DNA from: SZUA-35 sp964351995
GTDB lineage: Bacteria; Actinomycetota; Acidimicrobiia; Acidimicrobiales; SZUA-35
Direction: 5' to 3'
Length of the DNA stretch: 64,000 nt
Assembly (NCBI GenBank): GCA_964351995.1
Contig: CAYGQE010000002.1
Location: 62,001-126,000 of the forward strand
Part shown: piece after piece, positions 1-9,017 of the stretch
Layout of the letters: every line of letters starts with the position of its first letter
How positions within the stretch are numbered: the first letter of the stretch is position 1
The notes under the pieces: model-generated
Database searches by the model: none
What the model saw: only the letters and a program-made list of their open reading frames with translations
Told to the model about the DNA's origin: nothing
Position numbers and translations under genes: made by a program

Positions 1-28
1 TTGGGGGATCACCTGCGAGGCTGCGGGA

Positions 29-1276
29 ATGAATCAACGTCTCGACGCCGCTGCCATCTGTACACCCGGCCTCGAGTCGTTCCTCGAAGCCGAACTGTCG
101 GCCCTCGGGATCAAGCCAAAGCGTGGCGCCCACGGCGTCGTCCCGTTCCGGGCGACGACTCGCCAGCTCTATGTGGCCAACGTCTGGCTGCGCACCGCCT
201 CCCGAGTCCTCGTCCGCCTCGAAACGTTCCGGGCGACTGACTTTGCGCACCTGCAGATGCGGGCATCTGAGATCGACTGGGCACCCTGGATCGGCGATGA
301 CATCGCGCCCGAGTTTCGGGTCACGTCGCAGAAGTCGAAGCTCTATCACACCGAAGGTATTGCCCAGCGGCTGCACAAGATCGTCGGTCCGGCCAGCCGG
401 GGCGAGCCGGTCCAGCCATTCGTCGTGCGGTTCGAGAAGGATCTCTGCACCATCAGCGTCGACACCGGTGGCACCCCGCTCAACCATCGTGGTTGGCGCC
501 GAGACATCGGCATCGCCCCCATTCGCCCGACGATGGCGGCGGCAATGCTGATGGCTGCTGGCTACGACGGTTCGGCCCCGCTCGCCGATCCCTTCTGCGG
601 CTCGGGAACCATCGCCATCGAGGCTGCGCTCATGGCGCGGTCGATGCCGCCAGGCGGGACTCGCCGTTTCTCGTTCCAGACTTGGCCATCGTTCGAGTCG
701 GGTACCTGGGCCAGCGTCAACGGTGAGATTGCTTCGAAGAGCGAGCCCGATCGTGCCGTCGACATCGAGGCCACCGACCGCGACTCACTCGCTGTCGAGA
801 TCACCGAGAAGAACGCCAAGCGGGCAGGCGTGGCCGATGCTGTCCGAGTCGAGAAGCGAGTGGTGTCACACCTCGAAGGTCGGACCGGCCCCGGCTGGAT
901 CGTCACCAATCCTCCCTATGGCAAGCGTGTCGGTGATGGCGATCTTGCTCCGCTCTACAAGCGGTTCGGTGCCGTCTTGCGCGAACGCCGCCCGGAGTAT
1001 TCCTTGACCCTGGTGGCCAACGACCGTGCACTCGCCAAGGCCGCCGACGGCCGGCTCCAGCCAGCCAAGGGCTTCGGAGTGGGCAAGCGTGTTGAGGCCA
1101 AGATTGAAGCTGATGCCGCCGAAGGCAAGGCATCGACCCCGCAGCGGACCTCGGTCAGCCACGGCGGGCTGAAGGTCCAAGTGCTCACTCGGCCGGGGTC
1201 TGCCCCTCGAGAACAATCAGCGACCCCGACGGAGACGACAGCGTCAATGTCGGACCTTCCCGACGCCACTGCGTGA
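29..1276 (+). CDS. THUMP-type class I SAM-dependent RNA methyltransferase
   Basis: A 415-residue protein resembling the THUMP plus Rossmann-fold methyltransferases of the RlmL N-terminal/Trm14/TrmN family, which make N2-methylguanine in rRNA or tRNA. The N-terminal ~160 residues look like the ferredoxin-like/THUMP RNA-binding part. The SAM-binding motif I, DPFCGSG, is at residues 187-193, preceded by the RPTMAAAML helix typical of the family. The catalytic NPPYG motif is at 294-298. The last ~35 residues are Pro/Thr/Ala-rich, beyond the usual family end (VQVLTRPG), and are encoded where the gene overlaps the convergent lipoprotein gene. The start is the ATG after GCGGGA. The exact target (rRNA or tRNA guanine) cannot be told from sequence. 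Confidence 0.9.
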   Translation: MNQRLDAAAICTPGLESFLEAELSALGIKPKRGAHGVVPFRATTRQLYVANVWLRTASRVLVRLETFRATDFAHLQMRASEIDWAPWIGDDIAPEFRVTSQKSKLYHTEGIAQRLHKIVGPASRGEPVQPFVVRFEKDLCTISVDTGGTPLNHRGWRRDIGIAPIRPTMAAAMLMAAGYDGSAPLADPFCGSGTIAIEAALMARSMPPGGTRRFSFQTWPSFESGTWASVNGEIASKSEPDRAVDIEATDRDSLAVEITEKNAKRAGVADAVRVEKRVVSHLEGRTGPGWIVTNPPYGKRVGDGDLAPLYKRFGAVLRERRPEYSLTLVANDRALAKAADGRLQPAKGFGVGKRVEAKIEADAAEGKASTPQRTSVSHGGLKVQVLTRPGSAPREQSATPTETTASMSDLPDATA

Positions 1277-1670
1277 CCGACTCGAGCGCATCGACCACGT
1301 CGATGTGGACTGATCGGGCCATCGGTTCGCAATCGGCGCTGGCCTCGGGACTCGGAATCGTGAAGCTGGCTTCGCCACCTGCTTCGGTGTCTTCCTCGTC
1401 ATCCAGACCGAGCGTGTAGCTGCCGAACAACGCTTGGCACGTCGTTCGGCCTCGCACCGCAGCCTCGCCGGTGTCGATCTCGATCTCGATCGGCTGACCA
1501 GCCAAGTCGACCGCACCAGCGTCAGATGCCAGTGCAGCCACCGACCACGTGCCATCGAAGGTGGTGTCGACGTCGAGTTCAGTCGTCCCACAGCTAGCCA
1601 TGCCGAGAGCGGTCGCTGCGATCAACGCAAATCTTCTGCCAGCGTCGGTCGATCTCCATGGCCTATTCAC
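1185..1670 (-). CDS. META-domain lipoprotein
   Basis: A 161-residue secreted lipoprotein. It starts with basic residues, then a hydrophobic stretch (FALIAATALGMASC) whose lipobox Cys is followed by TTELDV. The mature part reads like a META/HslJ domain: a TFDGTWSVAAL opening, a conserved TTCQALFGSYTL segment and a terminal beta strand (SLIVLEG). META proteins are small outer-surface or periplasmic proteins often linked to stress or copper, but the role here is unknown. The GTG start is chosen because it gives the signal peptide and has TACCGT seven bases upstream. An in-frame extension toward 2054 has no signal sequence and is rejected. The 3' end overlaps the convergent methyltransferase gene by 92 bases. 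Confidence 0.75.
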   Translation of the reverse strand: MNRPWRSTDAGRRFALIAATALGMASCGTTELDVDTTFDGTWSVAALASDAGAVDLAGQPIEIEIDTGEAAVRGRTTCQALFGSYTLGLDDEEDTEAGGEASFTIPSPEASADCEPMARSVHIDVVDALESVTQWRREGPTLTLSSPSGSLIVLEGQTPAE

Positions 1671-1677
1671 GTCGGCG

Positions 1678-1683
1678 ACGGTA
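1678..1683 (-). promoter_or_regulatory. Candidate leaderless -10 (TACCGT) of the META lipoprotein
   Basis: On the minus strand TACCGT ends seven bases before the GTG start at 1670 and matches TAnnnT. No Shine-Dalgarno sequence is present, as expected of a leaderless message. Confidence 0.45.
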
Positions 1684-1773
1684 GCGGTGCCGACCTCGCC
1701 TCGACCGTGAACGCAATATGACGAGCCAGCACGAGTTGTTGACTTTGTGTGTCGGCGTCGGCACCCTCTGTGC

Positions 1774-2370
1774 GTGACATCCACTTCCGACAGCTCGACC
1801 GCAGGTCCTGCGGCGGCGGCAACCTCCCTGACCATCGACATTCCCAGCTGGGCATGGGAGCCCGCAGGCTCGACGTTCGCAGCTGTTGAGGATCGAATGA
1901 GGGTCGTGATCGGCCTCGGCCGACGCAACATCGCCGAAGGCGGAGGCCCCTTCGCCGCTGCTGTGTTCGCCGCTGACGGAACCTTCATCGCCCCGGGTAT
2001 CAACCGCGTCGTTCTGGCCTCGGCGCCCATTGCCCATGCCGAGATCGTCGCCATCGGCCTTGCCGCTCAGGCCCTGGGTTCATGGGACGTTGCCGCCTCT
2101 GGCTCGTTCGAGCTCGTGACCTCGACCGAGCCCTGTGCCATGTGTCTGGGGGCGGTGCCGTGGGCTGGCGTCGACCACCTCGTCTGCGGAGCCCGAGACA
2201 GCGATGCCTCGGCGGTCGGCTTCAACGAGGGTCACAAACCACCAGATTGGGTGAGCAACTTGGCATCGCTCGGGATCAAAGTGACCCAGGACGTTCTTCG
2301 GGAAGAAGCCGCTCGTCTTCTGCAGGGGTATGCCTCTGACGGCGGATCGATCTACAACGGTCGATCATGA
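1774..2370 (+). CDS. Nucleoside/nucleobase deaminase, probably guanine deaminase
   Basis: A 198-residue member of the cytidine/deoxycytidylate deaminase fold. The zinc and catalytic signature is complete: H88-A-E90 and P120-C121-A-M-C124. That pattern is shared by tRNA adenosine deaminase and bacterial guanine deaminase (GuaD-type). Context favours guanine deaminase, because the next two genes encode a xanthine dehydrogenase, so guanine to xanthine to urate would run in one operon. The stop overlaps the next start (ATGA), implying translational coupling. The start could also be the ATG nine codons earlier; GTG 1774 is preferred because the extra residues are Arg/Cys-rich and unlike the family. 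The N-terminal ~35 residues are low-complexity Ser/Ala. Confidence 0.8.
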   Translation: MTSTSDSSTAGPAAAATSLTIDIPSWAWEPAGSTFAAVEDRMRVVIGLGRRNIAEGGGPFAAAVFAADGTFIAPGINRVVLASAPIAHAEIVAIGLAAQALGSWDVAASGSFELVTSTEPCAMCLGAVPWAGVDHLVCGARDSDASAVGFNEGHKPPDWVSNLASLGIKVTQDVLREEAARLLQGYASDGGSIYNGRS

Positions 2371-3818
2371 CCGCACCGATTGAACTGCACCTGGTCCAGC
2401 AGCCGGCCAACCATCCCGCTCGCTACGTGCGCCCCGGCTCTCTCGAAGAAACACTGGAACTCCTGGCTGAACACGGAGCGGCCGCCCGCATCGTGGCCGG
2501 CGGCACTGATCTGCTCGTCGAACTCGATCGAGGTATGCGGCCCGATCTCGATGTCGTGATCGACCTCTCGTCGATCGAGGGTCTCGATTCGATCCACCAA
2601 TCTCGCCATGGCATCCACATCGGCCCCATGGTCACCCACAATCAGTGCGTTGCCCACGACCTGATCCGGGCCCACGCCCTGCCGCTTGCCCAAGCGTGTT
2701 GGGAAGTTGGCTCGCCGGCCTTGCGCAACCGGGCAACCGTTGTCGGGAACATCGTCACGGCGAGCCCAGCCAACGATTCACTCTCGGCGCTCGTTGCTCT
2801 CGACGCCGACATCACGATCGCCTCGGCTCGCGGTATCCGCACGGTGCCGATGACGGAGTTCACCACGGGCGTCCGACGCACCGTTCTGGAGCCAGACGAG
2901 CTGGTGACCGGCATCCTCATCCCCATCCCGGCCGATGACGTCGATCGCCGTGGGCTGTATCTCAAGCTCGGGCTGCGGCGAGCTCAAGCGATCTCGGTCG
3001 TGCACCTGGCCGTCATGGCCACCTTCGGCACCGACGGTTCGGTCAGTGACAGTCGGATCGTGCTCGGCAGTGTCGCTCCAACGGTCGGCCGCGTCTCCGA
3101 TGCTGAAGCGTTGCTCGATGCCGCCATCATCACCGACGGCGAATTGGCTGCCGCCGATGCCATTGCCGAAGCCGCCGCTGCTGCGGTCACGCCCATCGAC
3201 GATCTGCGGGCAACCGCCGACTATCGAGTCGACCAGATCGGGGTGATGGTGCGTCGGGCACTCACGGCCATCGTCGCCGACCAACAGGCGACGGCCTTTC
3301 CCGAGGGCCCGCCGATGATCGGCGGGCCGTCGGTGCCTGCCGATGGCACCACCGGTGACTGGGCCGCCGGCGCAATGCTCCACACCACCGTCGACGGCGC
3401 CTCGGTCGAGGGCGAATGGAAGCCGGTCACGCTTCTGCACTGGCTGCGCAACACCGTCGACATCACCACGCCGAAGGAAGGCTGTTCGGAAGGCGAATGC
3501 GGTGCCTGCACCGTCCGCCTCGATGGAACCAGCGTGCTGAGCTGTTTGGTGCCGGCAGCCCGAGCCGGCAACGCGATCATCACAACGGCTGCTGGCATCG
3601 CCCCCACGAATGGCGGCGCCTTGGCCCCGATTCAACAAGCCTTCGTCGACGCCGCAGCCGTGCAATGTGGCTTCTGCATCCCCGGGTTCATCGTGGCTGC
3701 CGACTCGCTTCGGTCAGAGTTCGACCAACCAACGGACGAGCAGATCAAGCAAGGTCTGGCCGGCAATCTGTGCCGCTGTACGGGCTATTACAAGATCGAA
3801 GAGGCGGTGCGGTCATGA
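2367..3818 (+). CDS. Xanthine dehydrogenase small subunit, FAD domain then 2Fe-2S domains
   Basis: A 483-residue electron-transfer subunit of a molybdenum hydroxylase. Residues ~15-190 form the FAD-binding domain (VAGGTDLLVEL; NRATVVGNIVTASP), followed by the CO-dehydrogenase flavoprotein C-terminal domain to about 295. The iron-sulfur half follows, not precedes: a plant-ferredoxin-type cluster with C373, C378, C381 and C393 (CSEGECGACTV), then the helical 2Fe-2S domain with C434-G-F-C437 and C469-R-C471-TGY. In the classical XdhA fusion the 2Fe-2S domains come first, so the order here is swapped. It is coupled by ATGA overlaps to the deaminase upstream and the molybdopterin subunit downstream. 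The substrate is presumed xanthine/hypoxanthine from context. Confidence 0.9.
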   Translation: MTAPIELHLVQQPANHPARYVRPGSLEETLELLAEHGAAARIVAGGTDLLVELDRGMRPDLDVVIDLSSIEGLDSIHQSRHGIHIGPMVTHNQCVAHDLIRAHALPLAQACWEVGSPALRNRATVVGNIVTASPANDSLSALVALDADITIASARGIRTVPMTEFTTGVRRTVLEPDELVTGILIPIPADDVDRRGLYLKLGLRRAQAISVVHLAVMATFGTDGSVSDSRIVLGSVAPTVGRVSDAEALLDAAIITDGELAAADAIAEAAAAAVTPIDDLRATADYRVDQIGVMVRRALTAIVADQQATAFPEGPPMIGGPSVPADGTTGDWAAGAMLHTTVDGASVEGEWKPVTLLHWLRNTVDITTPKEGCSEGECGACTVRLDGTSVLSCLVPAARAGNAIITTAAGIAPTNGGALAPIQQAFVDAAAVQCGFCIPGFIVAADSLRSEFDQPTDEQIKQGLAGNLCRCTGYYKIEEAVRS

Positions 3819-6097
3819 CCGATACACAATCGATCAATTCCCGCCCCCACAAGCTCGGTGACTCCCTGGCCAAGGCCGATGCTGCCGACAAGACCCGCGG
3901 CACTTCTGACTACGCCCAAGACCTGCGCGTCGAGAACGCTCTCGAAGCCATGGTGGTCTTCACCAATCAGCCCCATGCGAGAATCCGCTCGCTCGACACC
4001 TCGGCGGCCGAGGCCCTCGACGGGGTCGTTGCCGTGGTCACCGCTGCTGACGTTCCGGTCAACGAGTACGGGCTGACCATGAACGACCAGCCGGTGCTGA
4101 TTGGTCCCACCGGGACCGGCCGCAGCGCTGTGGCCTGCGACGTGTCGCGGTGGGAGGCCGACAACCTCGCCATGATCGTGGCCGAAACCGTTGACATCGC
4201 TCGTGCCGCCGCCGCATTGATCGAGGTCGAGTGGGAACCCCTGCCCATCGTCGCCGACATCGACGCCGCCATGGCCGAAGGTGCACCGCTTGTGCACCCC
4301 GAGTCCGATGCGAAGTCCAACGTCTACTACCACTACGTGATCCGCAACGGGGCGCCCGATGCCATTGCGTCGGCGTTCGAGTCGGCCCACGTGGTCATCG
4401 ACGGGACCTACGAGGTTCCCTACCAGGAACACGCCTACCTGCAGACCGAGGCTGGTCTCGCTTATCTCGACGACGAGCGGCGCATCACCATCGAGACCGC
4501 TGGCCAGTGGACCCACGAGGATCAGGAGCAGGTGGCTCATGCGCTCGACGTGCCGATCGATCGCATCCGAGTCATCTACCGCACCATCGGTGGTGCGTTT
4601 GGCGGCAAGGAAGACCTGAGCGTTCAGATCGTGCTTGCGCTCGCGGTGCAAAAGCTTGCGGCGCAGGGCATCGAACGACCCGTCCGCACCGAATGGAGCC
4701 GTGAGGAGAGCATCGTCGGCCACCACAAGCGGCACCGGGGCCGGGTCCACGCCCAGCTGGCTGCCGATGCCGACGGCAAGATCCTCGCCATCGAGGCTGA
4801 CGGCCATCTCGATGCTGGCGCTTACAACTACACGACGAACAAGGTGCTCGGAAACCTCCACCTCTCGGTTGCCGGGCCCTACGAGGTTCCACTGGCGCGC
4901 GTTGACAGCTGGGCTGTCTACACCACGACGGTTCCCGGCGGTGCGTTCCGTGGGTTCGGCGGCCCGCAGGGTTGTTTCGTCGCCGAATCACAGATGAACA
5001 AGCTGGCTGCAGCGCTCGACATCGACCCGGTCGAGTTGCGGCGCCGAAACCTGCTGAGGGACGGCTCGATCGGCATCACCGGCACGGAGATGCCAGCGGG
5101 AGTCAGCATCCCCGAAGTGGTCGATGCCTGCGCCGACGCCGCAGGTTGGACCAGCCCAAAGCTTGATCCTGTGGCCGTCCCGGCCTTTGCCTCGCTGCCA
5201 GCTTCTGTCGGCACGGCTCGCCGTGGGCGTGGGTTCGCGTGCGCCCTGAAGAACGTCGGGTTCTCGTTCGGATTCCCCGAGCGGTCCGAGGCCCGCATCG
5301 TCCTCGGTGGTGACGGCGACGAACCATCCACTGCCGAGCTCTACCTCGCCGGAGCCGACGTTGGCCAGGGCGCACACACGGCATTCGTGCAAATGGCCGC
5401 GGAGGCCACCGGCCTGCCTCCAGCGGCGATCACACCGACGTTCTCCGACACTGCCACCAGCGGCGACTCCGGCTCGGCATCAGCCTCCAGGCTCAGTTGG
5501 ATGACCGGCAACGCCATACTCGGCGCAGCGGAAGAGGCAGAGAAGGCGTGGCGTGATGGTCAGCGGCCAGCGACGGGCGACTTCCGCTACACGCCTCCAC
5601 CGACCGAGATGCTCGACCCTGAAGGCGCCCCGACCACGCCGAACTTCGCGTACGGCTACGTGGCCGAAGCAGTCGATCTGTCGGTCGATGTCGAGACCGG
5701 ACACATCGTCGTCCACGATGTCGTGGTGGCCTCAGATGTCGGTCGCATCATCAACCGAGACCTCGTTGTCGGTCAGATCGAAGGGGCCATCATCCAGGCC
5801 CACGGTTACGCCCTCAGCGAGAACCTCCAGGTGGTCGATGGGCGAATTCTCAACCCGCGGTTCAGCGGCTATCTGATTCCCGGCATCGGCGACATCCCAG
5901 AACACGTCCGTTCTGTCCTACTCGAGATTCCCGATCCGCGGGGTCCGTTCGGCGTTCGAGGCATGGCCGAGATGCCGCTGATTCCTTACGCTCCCGCCAT
6001 CGTGGCGGCGCTTCATGACGCCACCGGGGTCTGGTTCGATTCGTTCCCACTGACGCCGCCCAAGGTGCGAAAACAACTCCGAGACGCCGGGTTCTGA
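3815..6097 (+). CDS. Xanthine dehydrogenase molybdopterin-binding subunit
   Basis: A 760-residue large subunit of the xanthine oxidase family. It begins with the a/b-hammerhead domain (residues ~1-130) and continues into the molybdopterin-binding halves. Family motifs: GGAFGGKED at 259-267, GGAFRGFGGPQG around 375, DVGQGAHT around 515, and the C-terminal RGMAEMP segment whose E719 aligns with the catalytic Glu. Length fits XdhB-type subunits. The start is the ATG that overlaps the stop of the FAD/Fe-S subunit; the open frame runs further upstream but those residues translate the other subunit out of frame. The partners suggest oxidation of xanthine or hypoxanthine, but the fold also serves aldehydes, nicotinate and CO, so specificity is inferred. 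Confidence 0.9.
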   Translation: MTDTQSINSRPHKLGDSLAKADAADKTRGTSDYAQDLRVENALEAMVVFTNQPHARIRSLDTSAAEALDGVVAVVTAADVPVNEYGLTMNDQPVLIGPTGTGRSAVACDVSRWEADNLAMIVAETVDIARAAAALIEVEWEPLPIVADIDAAMAEGAPLVHPESDAKSNVYYHYVIRNGAPDAIASAFESAHVVIDGTYEVPYQEHAYLQTEAGLAYLDDERRITIETAGQWTHEDQEQVAHALDVPIDRIRVIYRTIGGAFGGKEDLSVQIVLALAVQKLAAQGIERPVRTEWSREESIVGHHKRHRGRVHAQLAADADGKILAIEADGHLDAGAYNYTTNKVLGNLHLSVAGPYEVPLARVDSWAVYTTTVPGGAFRGFGGPQGCFVAESQMNKLAAALDIDPVELRRRNLLRDGSIGITGTEMPAGVSIPEVVDACADAAGWTSPKLDPVAVPAFASLPASVGTARRGRGFACALKNVGFSFGFPERSEARIVLGGDGDEPSTAELYLAGADVGQGAHTAFVQMAAEATGLPPAAITPTFSDTATSGDSGSASASRLSWMTGNAILGAAEEAEKAWRDGQRPATGDFRYTPPPTEMLDPEGAPTTPNFAYGYVAEAVDLSVDVETGHIVVHDVVVASDVGRIINRDLVVGQIEGAIIQAHGYALSENLQVVDGRILNPRFSGYLIPGIGDIPEHVRSVLLEIPDPRGPFGVRGMAEMPLIPYAPAIVAALHDATGVWFDSFPLTPPKVRKQLRDAGF

Positions 6098-6252
6098 CCT
6101 GTTGCTGTCGTCACACCGTTTGGTACCGAACCATGTCGGAGACCGCTGAGTCGACAGCAAACCCACTGGCGAGTGGATTTCCGCGCAGCGACTGGGTCAA
6201 CAGGGCCACGACATTGGGTATCTGACCCGGGGGAGTAACCCCACCCAACCGC

Positions 6253-6281
6253 TTGGACAGAGGGTGCGTGGTCGGTACTGT
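6253..6281 (+). promoter_or_regulatory. Candidate sigma-70-type promoter, TTGGAC-N17-TACTGT
   Basis: TTGGAC at 6253-6258 and TACTGT at 6276-6281 are separated by exactly 17 bases, in the only sizeable spacer before the polysaccharide cluster. It would give a leader of roughly 70 bases ahead of the gene at 6357, which has a Shine-Dalgarno site. It may drive the whole downstream run. The 6098-6356 spacer otherwise shows nothing I recognise. Confidence 0.45.
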
Positions 6282-6356
6282 CGGTGAGCAAGCAACCGGG
6301 CGCAGCATGTGCGCCTCTGCGCCATCGGGCGATCCGGTGTGGCGAAAAGGATGAAC

Positions 6357-7061
6357 ATGGATTTGGTGATTCTCGGCATCCTGAATGCCGTACTACTCAT
6401 GCTGCTGTTCGTGGCATTCAAGTTGATTCGCTCTGGCGGATCAACGTCTGATGCGACGACCAGCACCTCCTCGGCGACGACTGATCAATGGGGGACTGCC
6501 CAAGCAGTTCCCGATCGAGTCGACGACGAGGAGGTCATCGACCTTCGTGATGCGGCCACCGCAGTCGCTCCGGAGCCGACCATGCCGGTCTACGGCGACC
6601 CTGTCTTTGCCGCCGATGGCACACCGCTTCCCGAGGGAGTGTTCGAAGCGCCCCGCCGATCAGCGATTGATCCTCAGGCCTTCGCCGCTGAGCCTGCCCC
6701 GTTCCCTCCACCGATCGGATCCGCCCCGTCGATGACGTCGCTGAGCCGGTCGGCCATCGTGATCGACTCGTCGTTGAACGGTTCTGGCCCCACTCCATCC
6801 GAGCTGCTGTTCAGCGTGATCGAAACGCTCGGGAGCATCGGGTTCGAACTGACCAAGGACAGCCCCGACTACGGCCTGCTCAAAGACGCCGATGACAACA
6901 CGGCCTCGATCGACCTCACCAAGCGGCCGAACGGGACCGACCGCATCGCCATTTCCGTCGATTCGCCTCGAGCGGTCGAAGCCCTTGCCATGCTCGAGAT
7001 CTGGCACCGAAGCCGACTCGGCGCCACCGATCAGGTTCGCCTGAGCGCCCGGATCCGCTGA
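6357..7061 (+). CDS. Membrane-anchored protein of unknown function
   Basis: A 234-residue protein I do not recognise. Residues 1-24 are one hydrophobic helix (MDLVILGILNAVLL...), an uncleaved N-terminal anchor. A Ser/Thr/Asp-rich linker follows to about residue 120. The C-terminal ~110 residues form a compact predicted domain, with SELLFSVIETLGSIGFEL and a later block ending in LSARIR. ATG 6357 is preferred over 6351 because AAAAGG ends six bases upstream. It precedes the asparagine-synthetase homologue by nine bases, so it is probably the first gene of the polysaccharide operon, but nothing in the protein itself shows a link to polysaccharide. Confidence 0.65.
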   Translation: MDLVILGILNAVLLMLLFVAFKLIRSGGSTSDATTSTSSATTDQWGTAQAVPDRVDDEEVIDLRDAATAVAPEPTMPVYGDPVFAADGTPLPEGVFEAPRRSAIDPQAFAAEPAPFPPPIGSAPSMTSLSRSAIVIDSSLNGSGPTPSELLFSVIETLGSIGFELTKDSPDYGLLKDADDNTASIDLTKRPNGTDRIAISVDSPRAVEALAMLEIWHRSRLGATDQVRLSARIR

Positions 7062-7070
7062 GATCGATCG

Positions 7071-9017
7071 ATGTGTGGCATCAGCGGCATCTACGGATAC
7101 CGCCAACCCCTTTCCCTTGACGACGCTGCGCTTCTGGCGCGAGCCGAGCGCATTGCCCACCGCGGGCCAGACGACGCTGGCGTGTTCATCGACGGCTCAC
7201 TCGGCTTCGGTTTCCGCCGGTTGGCCATCATCGATCTCCACACCGGTCACCAGCCGATGGTCGACGAACACACCGGATGTGCCATCGAGTTCAACGGTGA
7301 GATCTACAACTACCTCGAACTTCGAACCGAGCTGCAGACCCGAGGCCATGTCTTTCGTACCTCGTCTGACACCGAAGCGATCCTCCACGGCTACATCGAG
7401 TGGGGCGACGACGTCGTCGATCATCTGAACGGCATCTTCGGGTTCGCGATTTGGGACCCGCGCCGTCAGCGTCTCGTTCTTGCCCGAGACCACTACGGGG
7501 TGAAACCTCTCTACTACGCCGACCACGGTGGTGTGCTCCGTTTCGGGTCGGAAATGCGCACGATCCTCGACGACCCCGCGGTGCCTCGCGACCTCGACCA
7601 TGGATCAGTCAGGCTGCTTCTGCACTTTGGCTACCTGCCGTCTCCTCACACGCTGCTGAAGGGCATCCACAAGCTCGGGCCGGGCGAGATGCTCGCCTGT
7701 GACGAACACGGCGTGAAGGTGTGGCGTCACACCGGTGTCACGCAAGAGATCAACCACTCGATCTCCGACGCCGAGGCCACTGAACAATACGTCGAGCTCT
7801 TCGAGGCCGCCGTGGAACGGCAACTCCTCGCTGACGTCGAGGTCGGTTGCCTGCTCTCGGGCGGCGTCGACTCCGGCATGGTGCTCTCGGCAGCAACGGC
7901 GCGGTCCAGCGAACCAATCCCGACCTTCACGGTGTCGTTCGGCGATGACTTCGAACACGATGAGTCTGCCGATGCGGCCGAGACGGCGAACCACTTCGGC
8001 GCCCGCCATCATGATCTGCGGATCGACGTCGACGACGTCGAGCAGCTCCTGCTCGAGTGCTTGTGGCACCTCGAAGAGCCAGTGCTTTCTCAGTCCACGT
8101 TCGCCTATCACCTGATGACCAAAGAGGTCCGCAAGCAGGTGAAGGTCGTGTTGACCGGTCAGGGCGCCGATGAGCCTTGGGGTGGGTATGACCGCTACCT
8201 CGGCGAACGCTACGGCACCAAGGCCGGCTTCTTGTTCCGTTCGACGCTGGCCGAGTCGCTTTCAGCGAAACGTCCCGGCGCTGAGCGGTTCCGCCGAGCA
8301 ACCGAGTCGCTCGGTCTCGCTGATCCCGTCGATCGATTCACCGCGATTCACCAGGTGTTCGATCCCCAGACCGTCGAAGCACTCGGAGGATCTGAGATCT
8401 TCGGTGCGGGCGAGCAACCACGCGATTTGATGGCGCGAGCTCAGGCGCCGGTGGCTCACCTCGATCCGTTCAGCCAACTGCTCCACATCGACACCCGGCT
8501 CTCGCTCCCCGACGACCTGCTGCTCTACGGCGACAAGCTGTCGATGTCGAATTCAGTCGAGGCCAGAGTTCCCATGCTCGATCGAGAGCTGATGGCGTTT
8601 GTCGAGTCGTTGCCACCGCACATGAAGCTGCGGCGGGGGAGGGGCAAACACCTCCACAAAGAGGCGGCGCTTCGCTTCCTTCCGGAGTCCTTCGTCCACC
8701 GCAAGAAGCGGGGATTCGCAACACCGATCGACCAGTGGTTCGCCAATGAACTCGGGCCCCTGATCGAGCGAACGGTTCTCGGGGCCGACTCGGTCTGCTG
8801 TCAGGTCTTCGACCGCAGCGCTCTCACCCAGCTCCTCGCCGATCATCGGTCTGGCGTCCGGAACTATCGCCGTCAACTCACCACCCTGGTCAGCCTCGAG
8901 ATCGTTGCTGCTCAGCTCTTGTCCCCAGGTAATCCGCGACCAAGTGGGGCCGAACGACTCATTCACTCTGACGGTGTGCGGAGCACCGACCCCACTTCGG
9001 GAGAAGTAACAACATGA
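7071..9017 (+). CDS. Asparagine synthase (glutamine-hydrolysing) family amidotransferase
   Basis: A 648-residue AsnB-type enzyme. It starts MCGISGIYG, so Cys2 is the N-terminal nucleophile of the class II glutaminase domain (residues ~2-210). The ATP-pyrophosphatase synthetase domain follows, with the PP-loop SGGVDSG at 263-269. Classical members make asparagine. Homologues inside polysaccharide clusters (WbpS of Pseudomonas aeruginosa) instead amidate uronic acids to uronamides. The gene overlaps the nucleotide-sugar dehydrogenase by ATGA and lies among uronic-acid genes, so sugar amidation is the more likely role. A plain asparagine synthetase cannot be excluded. Confidence 0.88.
   Translation: MCGISGIYGYRQPLSLDDAALLARAERIAHRGPDDAGVFIDGSLGFGFRRLAIIDLHTGHQPMVDEHTGCAIEFNGEIYNYLELRTELQTRGHVFRTSSDTEAILHGYIEWGDDVVDHLNGIFGFAIWDPRRQRLVLARDHYGVKPLYYADHGGVLRFGSEMRTILDDPAVPRDLDHGSVRLLLHFGYLPSPHTLLKGIHKLGPGEMLACDEHGVKVWRHTGVTQEINHSISDAEATEQYVELFEAAVERQLLADVEVGCLLSGGVDSGMVLSAATARSSEPIPTFTVSFGDDFEHDESADAAETANHFGARHHDLRIDVDDVEQLLLECLWHLEEPVLSQSTFAYHLMTKEVRKQVKVVLTGQGADEPWGGYDRYLGERYGTKAGFLFRSTLAESLSAKRPGAERFRRATESLGLADPVDRFTAIHQVFDPQTVEALGGSEIFGAGEQPRDLMARAQAPVAHLDPFSQLLHIDTRLSLPDDLLLYGDKLSMSNSVEARVPMLDRELMAFVESLPPHMKLRRGRGKHLHKEAALRFLPESFVHRKKRGFATPIDQWFANELGPLIERTVLGADSVCCQVFDRSALTQLLADHRSGVRNYRRQLTTLVSLEIVAAQLLSPGNPRPSGAERLIHSDGVRSTDPTSGEVTT

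Noticed and set aside
3416..3814. Possible 133-codon N-terminal extension of the molybdopterin subunit
   Set aside because: It overlaps the 2Fe-2S domains of the previous gene in another frame; the ATG at 3815 gives the normal family N terminus.
6226..6242. Short GGGG...CCCC hairpin after the xanthine dehydrogenase operon
   Set aside because: Only four base pairs around a short loop and no T-run; not distinguishable from chance in GC-rich DNA.
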